Assembly (NCBI GenBank): GCA_019421385.1
Contig: JAHZFK010000023.1
Location: 415-44,488 of the forward strand
Direction: 5' to 3'
Length of the DNA: 44,074 nt
From: Clostridiales bacterium
GTDB taxonomy: Bacteria > Bacillota > Clostridia > Oscillospirales > Butyricicoccaceae
Below the pieces are notes generated by a model. That model saw nothing but the letters and a program-made list of their open reading frames with translations, had not been told where the DNA came from and made no database searches. The first letter of the stretch is position 1. Each line of letters starts with the position of its first letter. Position numbers and translations under genes: made by a program. Below are positions 16,103-23,343 of this stretch, piece by piece.

Positions 16103-16193
16103 AAAAAATGCGCCCTTCCTTGCGGAAGAGCGCCAAAAGTAGGATTGTGGGGATAAAGATATGAACGGTGCATGGCAGCTTTTCAACTGCCAT
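16103..16193 (-). ncRNA. Candidate small RNA, about 90 nt
   Basis: On the minus strand a near-consensus promoter (16198-16226) is followed at once by an 8-bp hairpin CATGGCAG/CTGCCATG (16171-16194) and a pyrimidine-rich single-stranded stretch containing TTTATCCCCACAATCC. A GC-rich hairpin (16110-16133) with TTTTTT then looks like an intrinsic terminator. No open reading frame of note lies in this unit. The layout, a 5' hairpin, a C-rich unpaired linker and a terminator, is that of trans-acting small RNAs whose C-rich motif pairs with Shine-Dalgarno sequences. I recognise no known family. Confidence 0.5.
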
Positions 16194-16197
16194 GGTT

Positions 16198-16226
16198 AAT
16201 ATACCATATTTTACTAGTTATGTCAA
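16198..16226 (-). promoter_or_regulatory. Strong minus-strand promoter for the candidate small RNA
   Basis: Read on the minus strand, a perfect TTGACA (16226-16221) and TATATT (16203-16198) are 17 bp apart. It points away from the amidohydrolase gene and into the space after the S1 gene. Confidence 0.7.
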
Positions 16227-16248
16227 TGCTTTTTTCAAAGAGGTTTTC

Positions 16249-17421
16249 ATGAAACAACTGCTGATCAAAAATGTAACCGTTTGGACGATGGACGAGGCGG
16301 ACACGCGCTTCTCCGGCTGGGTGCTGATCGAGGATGGGAGAATCGTCGCCACAGGCACGCAAGCACCGCCGGACTGCGAGCAGGTGTTCGACGGCGCGGG
16401 CGGTGTGCTCACGCCCGGTTTGATCGACATTCATTCCCACCTTGGTCTGTATGAGGACGGGCTGGGTTTCGAGGGCGCGGACGGCAACGAGGATACCGAT
16501 CCCGTCACGCCGCATCTGCGCGCGATCGACGGCATCAACCCGATGGATCGCGCGTTCCGCGAAGCGGTCGAGGCCGGTGTGACCGCGACCGCGGTCAGCC
16601 CGGGCAGTGCTAACCCGATCGGTGGGCAGATCGCGCTCATCAAGACGGCGGGACGTCGGGTGGACGACATGGTGCTCAAGGCGCCGCTGGCGATCAAATT
16701 TGCGCTCGGAGAAAATCCGAAGTCGGTCTACCACGACAAGGATGAAAGTCCGGTCACCCGCATGGCGACCGCTGCGCTCATGCGGGAGCAGCTCTATAAG
16801 GCCAAGGAGTATCTGGCGCGGAAAGAGCGGGCCGAGAGCGACCCGGAGGACGACGGGCCGGACTACGATGCCAAGCTGGAAGCGCTCCTGCCGCTGCTTT
16901 GGGGTAAGATCGAAGCGCATTTCCATGCGCACCGCGCGGACGATATCTTCACCGCGCTGCGCATTGCCAAAGAGTTTGCCATCAAGCCGGTCATCGTGCA
17001 CGGCACGGAAGCCCATCTGGTGGCTGATCTGCTGGCGGCAGAGGATGTGCCGGTCGTGAGCGGGCCGTATATGACCGACCGCTCCAAGCCGGAATTGCGG
17101 AACCTGACCGATGCAGCACCGGGGATTCTTGCCGGCGCGGGTATCGCGACTGCGATCACGGTCGACCATCCGGAGATTCCGCTACGATTGCTGCCGATGG
17201 CGCTTATGCTTGCGGTGCGCGCGGGGATGGACAAAACCGACGCGCTGCGCGCGGTCACGTCGGTGCCGGCGCAGATTGCGGGCATGACACATCGTATCGG
17301 TAGCTTGCAGACCGGACTGGATGCGGACTGTGTGCTGTGGAGCGGCGACCCGCTGGATTTTGCAACTCAGGTGCAGGCTGTTTGGGTAAACGGCGCACTG
17401 GAATACAGGAGGACAACATGA
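16249..17421 (+). CDS. Amidohydrolase (imidazolonepropionase-like metal-dependent hydrolase)
   Basis: The 390-residue protein belongs to the amidohydrolase superfamily. It has a small N-terminal beta domain, the metal motif IDIHSHLG near residue 63, and EAHFHAHRADD and KPVIVHGTEAH supplying further histidines. The metal aspartate region is ITVDHPEIP, with a C-terminal beta strand set ending in DPLDFATQVQAVWVNG. The reaction is hydrolysis of a C-N bond in an unknown, probably cyclic, substrate. The ATG at 16249 has AGAGG upstream. Its TGA overlaps the ATG of the fumarase alpha gene, so the two are translationally coupled. Confidence 0.88.
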   Translation: MKQLLIKNVTVWTMDEADTRFSGWVLIEDGRIVATGTQAPPDCEQVFDGAGGVLTPGLIDIHSHLGLYEDGLGFEGADGNEDTDPVTPHLRAIDGINPMDRAFREAVEAGVTATAVSPGSANPIGGQIALIKTAGRRVDDMVLKAPLAIKFALGENPKSVYHDKDESPVTRMATAALMREQLYKAKEYLARKERAESDPEDDGPDYDAKLEALLPLLWGKIEAHFHAHRADDIFTALRIAKEFAIKPVIVHGTEAHLVADLLAAEDVPVVSGPYMTDRSKPELRNLTDAAPGILAGAGIATAITVDHPEIPLRLLPMALMLAVRAGMDKTDALRAVTSVPAQIAGMTHRIGSLQTGLDADCVLWSGDPLDFATQVQAVWVNGALEYRRTT

Positions 17422-18260
17422 GAACGATTGACGTTTCAGAAGTAACAAAGCTGGTGCGGCAGCTGTGCATCGACGCAAACTATTATCTGCCCGCCGATCT
17501 GCGGCAGGCGTTTGTGGACGGCCAGCAGGCCGAGCAGTCGCCGCTGGGCAAGGAGATTTTCGGAGAGATGATCGCAAACTGTGATCTGGCGCGGGAAAAC
17601 GACGTGCCGGTCTGTCAAGATACCGGTATGGCGATCGTGTTTGCCGAGGTCGGACAGGACGTGCACCTGACGGGCGGCGCATTTGAGGACGCGGTGACCG
17701 AGGGCGTGCGCCGCGGCTATATCGACGGCTATCTGCGCCTGTCTGTGGTGGGCGATCCGCTGCGCCGCGAGAATACGAACGATAATACGCCCTGCGTGCT
17801 GTATACCTCGATCGTGCCGGGCGACAAGGTGCGCATTACGGTTGCACCCAAGGGGTTTGGCTCGGAGAACATGAGCGCGATGAAGATGTTCACGCCTGCC
17901 GCGACCAAGGAACAGATCGTGGATTTCGTTGCGGATGCCTGCATCAACGCAGGTTCGAATCCGTGCCCGCCGATCGTCATTGGTGTAGGTCTGGGCGGCA
18001 CGAGCGATAAGGCGGCCTTTCTTGCCAAGCGCGCGCTGTTGCGTCCGGTGGGCGAGCATAACGCTGATCCGCTGTATGCCGAGATGGAGCAGGCGATTCT
18101 GGACAAGGTGAACGCTTCCGGCGTCGGTCCGCAGGGACTCGGCGGCACGGTGACCGCGCTTTCCTGTGCGATCGAGCCGTTTGGCACGCATATCGCGGGC
18201 CTGCCGTGCGTGGTGAATATCTCCTGCCATGTCACGCGCCATGCGGAAGGCGAGATTTGA
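17418..18260 (+). CDS. Class I fumarate hydratase, alpha subunit
   Basis: The 280-residue protein is the N-terminal half of a [4Fe-4S] class I fumarase or tartrate dehydratase (FumA/TtdA type). Cysteines in VCQDTGMAIVF, NPCPPIVIGVG and near the C-terminus (ISCHVTRHAEG) fit the cluster ligands and active site. The enzyme would interconvert fumarate and L-malate only together with a beta subunit. No beta gene follows: the next gene is hpf, 173 bp on and under its own promoter. The start overlaps the amidohydrolase stop as ATGA. L-tartrate dehydratase alpha is the alternative call. Confidence 0.9.
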   Translation: MRTIDVSEVTKLVRQLCIDANYYLPADLRQAFVDGQQAEQSPLGKEIFGEMIANCDLARENDVPVCQDTGMAIVFAEVGQDVHLTGGAFEDAVTEGVRRGYIDGYLRLSVVGDPLRRENTNDNTPCVLYTSIVPGDKVRITVAPKGFGSENMSAMKMFTPAATKEQIVDFVADACINAGSNPCPPIVIGVGLGGTSDKAAFLAKRALLRPVGEHNADPLYAEMEQAILDKVNASGVGPQGLGGTVTALSCAIEPFGTHIAGLPCVVNISCHVTRHAEGEI

Positions 18261-18311
18261 GGAACGCTTAGAGAAACTGCTGAACAATTTGTGAACTTGC
18301 GTAAAATAGAT

Positions 18312-18341
18312 TGGACATTTTGCCATAAGACGTGGTATACT
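18312..18341 (+). promoter_or_regulatory. Promoter of hpf
   Basis: TGGACA and TATACT are 18 bp apart. A 92-nt leader follows with an ATGGC/GCCAT stem (18361-18377) and a TTGGGC/GCCCGA stem (18403-18419) directly before the Shine-Dalgarno. Confidence 0.6.
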
Positions 18342-18433
18342 GAATATAGCAAAACCCCATATGGCGGCCGCAGCCATCGGCAGACGGCAACGCCAAAGTA
18401 TCTTGGGCATTTCGCCCGATAGGAGATGATGTT

Positions 18434-18961
18434 ATGAAGTTTACCATCGTCGAGAGAAAAATGAAAATTGACGACGATCTGCGGCAATACGCGCTGCGCA
18501 AGGTCGAAAAGCTGGATCGGTATTTTCATCAGGATTCCGACACGACGCTGACCTTCAGCGAGCTGCGCGGCAAGCAAACCGTGGAAATTACAGTGCGTCA
18601 GGTCGGGTTGGTCGTGCGCGCGGAGGAAACCACGACCGATATGTTTGCATCCGTGGACGGTGCCATCAGCAGCATCGAGCGCCAGATCCGCAAGCACAAG
18701 ACCCGTTTGGAAAAGCGCCTGCGTGAGGGCGCGTTTGATAAGATCGCTGAGCAGCAGGCTGCATTGTCGGAAGAGGATTTCGATGTCGTGCGCCGCAAGA
18801 AGTTTGACGTTAAGCCCATGAGTGTGGACGAGGCGATCCTGCAGATGAATCTGCTCGACCATCAGTTCTACTTCTTCCGCAACGCGGATGACAACAATAC
18901 TCATGCGGTTGTTTACAAGCGTGCGGCAGGCGGATACGGCCTGATTGAAGGCGAGGAATAA
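18434..18961 (+). CDS. hpf: Ribosome hibernation-promoting factor, long form
   Basis: The 175-residue protein has the N-terminal S30AE domain (residues 1-~100, MKFTIVERKMKIDDDLRQYA) that binds the 30S decoding region, and the C-terminal long-HPF domain. The latter contains VKPMSVDEAILQMNLLDHQFYFFRNADD, quoted here only to locate it (about 125-152), and mediates 100S ribosome dimers. It is the form usual in Firmicutes. It has its own promoter, the site AGGAGATG before the ATG, and its own terminator, so it can respond to growth phase independently of neighbours. Confidence 0.97.
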   Translation: MKFTIVERKMKIDDDLRQYALRKVEKLDRYFHQDSDTTLTFSELRGKQTVEITVRQVGLVVRAEETTTDMFASVDGAISSIERQIRKHKTRLEKRLREGAFDKIAEQQAALSEEDFDVVRRKKFDVKPMSVDEAILQMNLLDHQFYFFRNADDNNTHAVVYKRAAGGYGLIEGEE

Positions 18962-19011
18962 ATACACATTGGGGCATCCAAAGAGGACAGGCTCCATTGA
19001 CACAACAAAAC

Positions 19012-19044
19012 AAAGGCCGGCGGCACTTCTGCCGCCGGCCTTTT
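19012..19044 (+). terminator. Terminator of hpf
   Basis: The stem AAAGGCCGGCGGCA/TGCCGCCGGCCTTTT has a short loop and ends in TTTT. The rsmA start is 18 bp further on. Confidence 0.88.
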
Positions 19045-19061
19045 CTGAGGAAAGGAAACAA

Positions 19062-19931
19062 ATGAACCTTTGTGATATTGATGTGATCCGTGCGGTGCTG
19101 GCAAAGCACGGATTCCACTTTTCCAAATCGCTCGGACAGAATTTTCTGACCGATATTTCCGTGCCGCAGCGCATTGCCGCTATGAGCGGCGCGGCGGAAG
19201 CCGGAAACGTGGTCGAAGTCGGCCCGGGTATGGGCTGTCTGACCGCGGAACTCTGCCGCACGGCAGAGAGAGTGGTCGCGGTCGAGCTGGACCGCGCGCT
19301 GTTGCCTGTGCTGGATGAAACCATGGCGAAGTTTGACAATTTCGAGGTCGTGCAGGGTGACGTGCTCGCGCTCGACCTTGCCGCGCTGTGCGCAGAAAAA
19401 TTCGGGGACGCACCTGCGGTTGCCTGTGCTAACCTGCCGTATTATATTACGACGCCCGCGATCACTGCGTTGCTCGAAAGCCGTGCGTTTGACAAGATCA
19501 CGGTCATGGTGCAGAAAGAGGTCGCGCAGCGTATCCGTGCCGCGCCCGGCACGGCGGCATACTCCGCGTTTTCCATCTATGTGCAGTATCATGCGGCGGC
19601 GGAGATTCTGTTCGACGTGCCTGCGGATTGCTTTGTGCCGCGGCCCAAGGTGGATTCTGCGGTGCTGCGGTTGATCCCGCTGTCGCAGCCCGCAGTCGAA
19701 ACACGGGACGAAAAGCTGTTCTTTGCGCTGGTGCGCGCGGCGTTCAATATGCGCCGCAAGACGCTGGTCAACGCGCTCGGCCCGGTGCTGGGCGGGGCGC
19801 TGGGCAAGGACGGCATTACGTCGCTGATCGAGTCGGTCGGATTGGATACGCGTGTGCGCGGCGAACGGCTCAGCCTTGCGGAGTTTGCACGGCTGGCGGA
19901 TGCGGCAGCCGAACGCTTGCAGGCGCAATAA
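19062..19931 (+). CDS. rsmA: 16S rRNA (adenine1518-N6/adenine1519-N6)-dimethyltransferase
   Basis: The 289-residue SAM-dependent enzyme (KsgA) dimethylates two adenines in the 3' hairpin of 16S rRNA. SLGQNFL opens the fold, VEVGPGMGCLT is the SAM-binding motif I near residue 50, and NLPYYITTP (about 125) is the catalytic motif IV. FVPRPKVDSAVLRL is the family's late signature. ATG 19062 follows AGGAAAGG; the longer open frame back into hpf is rejected because it crosses the terminator. How it is transcribed is unclear, because the hpf terminator lies right before it; read-through is likely. Confidence 0.97.
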   Translation: MNLCDIDVIRAVLAKHGFHFSKSLGQNFLTDISVPQRIAAMSGAAEAGNVVEVGPGMGCLTAELCRTAERVVAVELDRALLPVLDETMAKFDNFEVVQGDVLALDLAALCAEKFGDAPAVACANLPYYITTPAITALLESRAFDKITVMVQKEVAQRIRAAPGTAAYSAFSIYVQYHAAAEILFDVPADCFVPRPKVDSAVLRLIPLSQPAVETRDEKLFFALVRAAFNMRRKTLVNALGPVLGGALGKDGITSLIESVGLDTRVRGERLSLAEFARLADAAAERLQAQ

Positions 19932-19945
19932 AGCAGTGGGCGTGC

Positions 19946-19975
19946 AAAAAAGGGATCTGACGTGGGTCAGATCCC
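19946..19975 (-). terminator. Terminator of the minus-strand three-gene operon
   Basis: On the minus strand GGGATCTGAC/GTCAGATCCC (4-nt loop) is followed by TTTTTT. It contains the stop codon of the last gene and sits between convergent units. Confidence 0.85.
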
Positions 19976-20236
19976 CAGAACGAGCAGCACGCCGATCAGG
20001 ATGAGCTGCTCCCAGTCCACCTCGCCGCCATCGTCGGAAAGCAGAAACCAGACGATGACCAGCGCGATAATGGTGTCCGCGTCCAGACGGATATTTTGCA
20101 GACGGCCGGAAAGTCCGCGTGACAGATCGACCAGTACAGAGGCGGTCTGTCCGCTCTGCGGTGGGTGCTGCTGCGGCGGCGGTTCGGTATGTAGCGGCGC
20201 GCTGTGCGCGGCTTCGGTCAGATAGCGGTTATACAA
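19967..20236 (-). CDS. Unrecognised small membrane protein (third gene of sigma-E-like operon)
   Basis: From a TTG at 20236, preceded by a very strong AAAGGAGGG, the product has 89 residues. A Gln/Pro/His-rich part (PPPQQHPPQSGQ) is followed by a polar linker and a hydrophobic C-terminus. That end has two short apolar stretches, TIIALVIVWFLLS and LILIGVLLVLGI, split by the acidic DDGGEVDWEQ, so it looks like a membrane hairpin. An ATG at 20281 in the same frame would overlap gene two and lacks a site of its own. I do not recognise the family, though short acidic-hairpin proteins like this occur in other spore-forming Clostridia. Confidence 0.6.
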   Translation of the reverse strand: MYNRYLTEAAHSAPLHTEPPPQQHPPQSGQTASVLVDLSRGLSGRLQNIRLDADTIIALVIVWFLLSDDGGEVDWEQLILIGVLLVLGI

Positions 20237-20258
20237 AAACGGTTGCCCTCCTTTCGCT

Positions 20259-20645
20259 TCAAAGCGCGCGTGTGTTGTCATCCGGCGGCGCAGCGCCGTC
20301 CGTGCGCCGCAGCTGACCGAACTGGCCGAGCGCTGCGCGTGCCATGCGCGCCATGCTGACCAGACGCATGGCGTGATCGAACTGACCTGCAACTTCATCG
20401 GTGACGAACGGCTTGAGCGCGCCCAAAAGGGCGCGCTTTTCCTGTTTCACCGCGCCTTGCCCGCTCTGGACGATCGCGCCGAACACAGGAAGCGCCCGCT
20501 CCATCCACTCGGCGGTGGGATCGTAGTCATTGGTGGAGGACGGCGCGGACTGCTCCGCACCGCCCAGCATACCGGAGACGGTTTTCATCGCATTTTTCAG
20601 TACTTCCGGGTCGCTCAGCAGGGAGGACAGCATATCGTTATCCAT
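20259..20645 (-). CDS. Unrecognised 128-residue protein (second gene of sigma-E-like operon)
   Basis: The protein is predicted soluble and mostly helical. It begins MDNDMLSSLLSDPEVLKNAM, has a Ser/Asn/Asp linker, and then a basic helical part (QEKRALLGALKPFVTDEV, HAMRLVSMARMARAAL). It ends in a polar tail, DGAAPPDDNTRAL. A strong AGAAGGAGG precedes the ATG. It lies 15 bp after gene one. No enzyme motif or signal peptide is seen. The call that it is a real gene rests on the strong ribosome site, tight spacing and shared promoter and terminator. Confidence 0.65.
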   Translation of the reverse strand: MDNDMLSSLLSDPEVLKNAMKTVSGMLGGAEQSAPSSTNDYDPTAEWMERALPVFGAIVQSGQGAVKQEKRALLGALKPFVTDEVAGQFDHAMRLVSMARMARAALGQFGQLRRTDGAAPPDDNTRAL

Positions 20646-20660
20646 AGCGGGGCCTCCTTC

Positions 20661-20930
20661 TTATTTGCCGAAGATTTTTTTCAGCTGTGCGGCAAGGCCT
20701 GCGCCTTCCTCTGTCTGCATCAGCTGCCGCGCTAGACGGGCGGCTTCTCCCATATCGCCGCGTTGGGCGGCCTGCGCAGCGCGTTCCAGATCGGCCGCGT
20801 GGCGGTCTGAGATGATCCGGGCGGCTTTTTGCCCGTCCGGTGTGCGCAGAGCGGCTTGCAGCTGCGCAAGGGCATCGGTTTTTCCGGCCTGTTCCGCAAT
20901 ACGGCGGAGAATTTCCTCTTGATTGGGCAT
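20661..20930 (-). CDS. Unrecognised 89-residue helical protein (first gene of sigma-E-like operon)
   Basis: The product is short, Ala/Gln/Arg-rich and wholly helical in character (EEILRRIAEQAGKTDALAQL, then MGEAARLARQLMQTEEG, ending AAQLKKIFGK). No membrane segment or known domain is visible. ATG 20930 is preferred to ATG 20939 because AAAGGG directly abuts the latter and leaves 9 bp to the former. It is the first of three genes read leftward from a sigma-E-like promoter at 20965, which suggests a mother-cell sporulation role; this is inference. Confidence 0.65.
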   Translation of the reverse strand: MPNQEEILRRIAEQAGKTDALAQLQAALRTPDGQKAARIISDRHAADLERAAQAAQRGDMGEAARLARQLMQTEEGAGLAAQLKKIFGK

Positions 20931-20964
20931 TGTTCCCATCCCTTTCCATGCATCGTTTGTTGCC

Positions 20965-20993
20965 AGTATATGCGGCGAAATGGAAAAATGTGA
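20965..20993 (-). promoter_or_regulatory. Sigma-E-like promoter of the three-gene operon
   Basis: On the minus strand TCACATT (6/7 to TCATATT) is followed after 14 bp by CATATACT (7/8 to CATACAnT). This fits the mother-cell sigma-E consensus in both boxes and spacing. A sigma-A reading of the same TATACT lacks a -35. Confidence 0.5.
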
Positions 20994-21002
20994 GCGAAAG
21001 GG

Positions 21003-21031
21003 TTTACAAGCGTGCGATCCCGTTGTAAAAT
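21003..21031 (+). promoter_or_regulatory. Promoter of the phosphodiesterase-coaX pair
   Basis: TTTACA and TAAAAT are 17 bp apart, diverging from the minus-strand sigma-E-like promoter only 10 bp away. Confidence 0.65.
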
Positions 21032-21062
21032 ACTGCTGTGTCGCCGGAAAGGAGGCAGAGCC

Positions 21063-21578
21063 TTGAAGATACTGATTTTTTCGGATTCACATGGCTATAA
21101 TGTGAGCATGGCCTGTGCGGTTGACCGGGAGACGCCGGATATGGTGCTGCATCTGGGCGACCACACAGATGATGCACGCGAAATCCAGCAGGTGTTCCCG
21201 CAGCTGACCGTGTGCGGGGTGCAGGGCAATAATGATTTCTTTGACCGCGACATGCCGGAACATGCGGTGGTCACATCCGGCGGCGTGCGCATTTTTCTCA
21301 CGCATGGACATCGGGAACAGGTTTACATGCGCGAAGGCAAGCTGGTAGCGCAGCGCGCGCGGGAAGAAAACTGCGGCCTTGCCTTTTTCGGGCATACGCA
21401 TCGTATGTATCTGGAGCGCGTACACGGCGTTCTGGTCTGCAATCCAGGCAGTATCAGCCTGCCGCGCGGCGGTCCGGCAAGCTATGGACGACTGACGGTG
21501 GAAAACGGACAGCCGCAGCGGATCGAGCTGCTTGATGAGGACGGAGCATTGCTGCGGTGTGAGCAAATCGGACATTAG
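21063..21578 (+). CDS. YfcE/MJ0936-family metallophosphoesterase
   Basis: The 171-residue protein has the calcineurin-like metal motifs of small phosphodiesterases: SDSHG near residue 9, HLGDHTDD, GNNDF, THGHR and FGHTHRMY, then NPGSISLPRGG. It probably hydrolyses a phosphodiester with Mn or Ni; the cellular substrate is unknown. In many Clostridia it follows rdgB, which is absent here. The TTG at 21063 is taken as the start because AAAGGAGG lies 7 bp upstream and the fold then begins at once; upstream in-frame codons overlap the promoter. Confidence 0.92.
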   Translation: MKILIFSDSHGYNVSMACAVDRETPDMVLHLGDHTDDAREIQQVFPQLTVCGVQGNNDFFDRDMPEHAVVTSGGVRIFLTHGHREQVYMREGKLVAQRAREENCGLAFFGHTHRMYLERVHGVLVCNPGSISLPRGGPASYGRLTVENGQPQRIELLDEDGALLRCEQIGH

Positions 21579-21598
21579 AAAAACTAAGGGGAAAAGAA

Positions 21599-22441
21599 AT
21601 GCTTTTGGCAATTGACGTAGGAAACACCAACATGGTGTTTGGATTATATGAAGGGGAACGTCTGCGTGGTACATTCCGTATTTCGACCAACGCCGAGCGC
21701 ACCTCGGACGAACTCGGTATGCAGATCTCGCAGTATTACCATTTTCATGGTATCGACCGCAACGAGACGCGGGCCGTGATCATCGCGTCGGTTGTGCCGC
21801 CGGTGATGTACACGCTGATCAACGCGATCCGCAAGTATTTGCAGGTGCGTCCGGTCATCGCGGGACGCGACGTGGATATCGGCATTGAAAACTGTTACGC
21901 AAACCCGCGCGAAGTCGGCGCGGATCGGTTGGTGAATGCCGTCTCCGCAGTGCGCAAGTACGGCAAGCCGTTGGTGATCGTGGACATTGGTACAGCCACC
22001 ACGTTTGATGCGATCGACGAAAACGGCGCGTATCAGGGCGGCGCGATCTTCCCGGGTATCAAGGTCGCAATGGAGGCGCTGTTCCTCAAGGCCTCCAAGC
22101 TGCCGCGCGTGGATATCGAGCGGCCGGAAAACGCCATCGGCAAAACCACGGTACAGTCCATGCAGTCGGGTGCGGTGCGCGGCTATGTCGGCGCATTGTC
22201 CGGCATCATCACGGACATTCGCGAGGAGCTGGGCGGCAATGCGCGCGTGATCGCCACGGGCGGTATGGGCCGCATGATGGCGGAGTATTGCGACTTGATC
22301 GACGAGGTCGATCCTAACCTGACGCTCGAAGGATTACGGCTGATTTATGAAAACAACCGTCCGGTGTTCGAAGGGCGCAGACTGAACAGCGAAACCTGTT
22401 TGATCGAAGCAACCGAAGAAAACGGTTGGGACACCAAGTAA
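21599..22441 (+). CDS. coaX: Type III pantothenate kinase
   Basis: The 280-residue enzyme phosphorylates pantothenate, the first step of CoA synthesis. All family motifs are intact: DVGNTN (Asp6, ATP phosphate site), EVGADR with Asp109 (proposed catalytic base) and DIGTATTFD (Asp129, Asp137). GGAIFPGI and a late TGGMGR follow. It follows the phosphodiesterase gene by 20 bp with an AAGGGGA site and is the last gene of that transcript. A second, degenerate copy lies at 28891; this copy should be the functional kinase. Confidence 0.97.
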   Translation: MLLAIDVGNTNMVFGLYEGERLRGTFRISTNAERTSDELGMQISQYYHFHGIDRNETRAVIIASVVPPVMYTLINAIRKYLQVRPVIAGRDVDIGIENCYANPREVGADRLVNAVSAVRKYGKPLVIVDIGTATTFDAIDENGAYQGGAIFPGIKVAMEALFLKASKLPRVDIERPENAIGKTTVQSMQSGAVRGYVGALSGIITDIREELGGNARVIATGGMGRMMAEYCDLIDEVDPNLTLEGLRLIYENNRPVFEGRRLNSETCLIEATEENGWDTK

Positions 22442-22454
22442 CATTCGATTCAAT

Positions 22455-22489
22455 AAAAAACGACGCAGGGCATACCTGCGTCGTTTTTT
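22455..22489. terminator. Bidirectional terminator between coaX and nth
   Basis: The 15-bp stem AAAAAACGACGCAGG/CCTGCGTCGTTTTTT has a 5-nt loop and serves both convergent genes. Confidence 0.92.
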
Positions 22490-22503
22490 GCGTTTGAAAT
22501 AGA

Positions 22504-23142
22504 TTATTTTGTGACAGGATAAGAAGGGCAGACCGCGCCGAGCGGGCAGTTTTCGCATTTGGGATTGCGCGCGGTGCAATGCTCGCGGCCAAACAGCACC
22601 AGACGGTGGCAGAAGTCCGAGGACTCGGCCGGGTCGATCAGCTTGCGCAGCGCATTCTCCACCTTGACGGGGTCTTTCTCGTTTTTGACAAAGCCCAAGC
22701 GGTTGGACAGGCGGATGCAGTGCGTGTCGGTCACAATGGCGGGCTTGCCAAAAATATCCCCGAGGATCAGGTTTGCCGTCTTGCGGCCAACGCCGGGAAG
22801 CTTGAGCAAATCCTCCATATTGTCGGGCACCTTGCCGTCGTATTCGCTCAGCAGCATGATCGCGCAGGCCTTGAGGTCGCGCGCCTTGGTGCGGAACAGG
22901 CCGCAGGTCTTGATCGCTTCCGCGATTTCCTCTTCCGGTGCTTCGGCGTAGCTTTCCAGCGTGGGGAACTGCTTGAACAGCGTTTCGGTGACGATATTGA
23001 CGCGCGCGTCCGTACACTGGGCGGAAAGCCGGGTGGCGAACAGCAATTCATAGTCATGCGTATAGTGCAGCGCGCAGATCGCTTCGGGATAGACCTCGCG
23101 CAGCAGTTCGGTCACCGCGCGGGCGCGTTCTTTTTTGGTCAT
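22504..23142 (-). CDS. nth: Endonuclease III (base-excision repair glycosylase)
   Basis: The 212-residue DNA glycosylase/AP lyase removes oxidised pyrimidines. The helix-hairpin-helix LPGVGRKTAN with its catalytic lysine lies near residue 115. DTHCIRLSNR carries the catalytic aspartate, and the C-terminal CTARNPKCENCPLGAVC has the CX6CX2CX5C spacing of the [4Fe-4S] ligands. ATG 23142 is preceded by GAGAGGA, and a minus-strand promoter lies 33 bp upstream. It is a single-gene unit ending at a shared terminator. Confidence 0.97.
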   Translation of the reverse strand: MTKKERARAVTELLREVYPEAICALHYTHDYELLFATRLSAQCTDARVNIVTETLFKQFPTLESYAEAPEEEIAEAIKTCGLFRTKARDLKACAIMLLSEYDGKVPDNMEDLLKLPGVGRKTANLILGDIFGKPAIVTDTHCIRLSNRLGFVKNEKDPVKVENALRKLIDPAESSDFCHRLVLFGREHCTARNPKCENCPLGAVCPSYPVTK

Positions 23143-23174
23143 GGAAATCCTCTCCTGACGGCGTAGATGATACT

Positions 23175-23202
23175 ATCATACCATATCTGGTGGAGAATGC
23201 AA
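23175..23202 (-). promoter_or_regulatory. Promoter of nth
   Basis: On the minus strand TTGCAT and TATGAT are 16 bp apart, with a TGG extended -10. The other side of this gap, before glyA, is AT-rich, but I see no convincing glyA promoter. Confidence 0.6.
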
Positions 23203-23343
23203 GACAAGTTCTCCAATTTAACATTTTCAACATAATGCGCGAAGAAGCGGGAGCAAAATCTATCTGTTTGCCAATAGCATCAAGGATTAAAATATGGTTT
23301 AATTAAATAGCAGAATGAAATCGCACGTTTTGGAGGTTGAAAA

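Noticed and set aside
16103..16133. Hairpin read as a plus-strand terminator
   Set aside because: The T-run exists only on the minus-strand side; the plus side continues CCAAAAGTAGG. It was assigned to the minus strand.
15989..16186. 65-residue frame on the minus strand inside the candidate small RNA unit
   Set aside because: It lacks a ribosome site, runs through the terminator hairpin and back into the S1 gene, and is Cys/Arg-rich without pattern.
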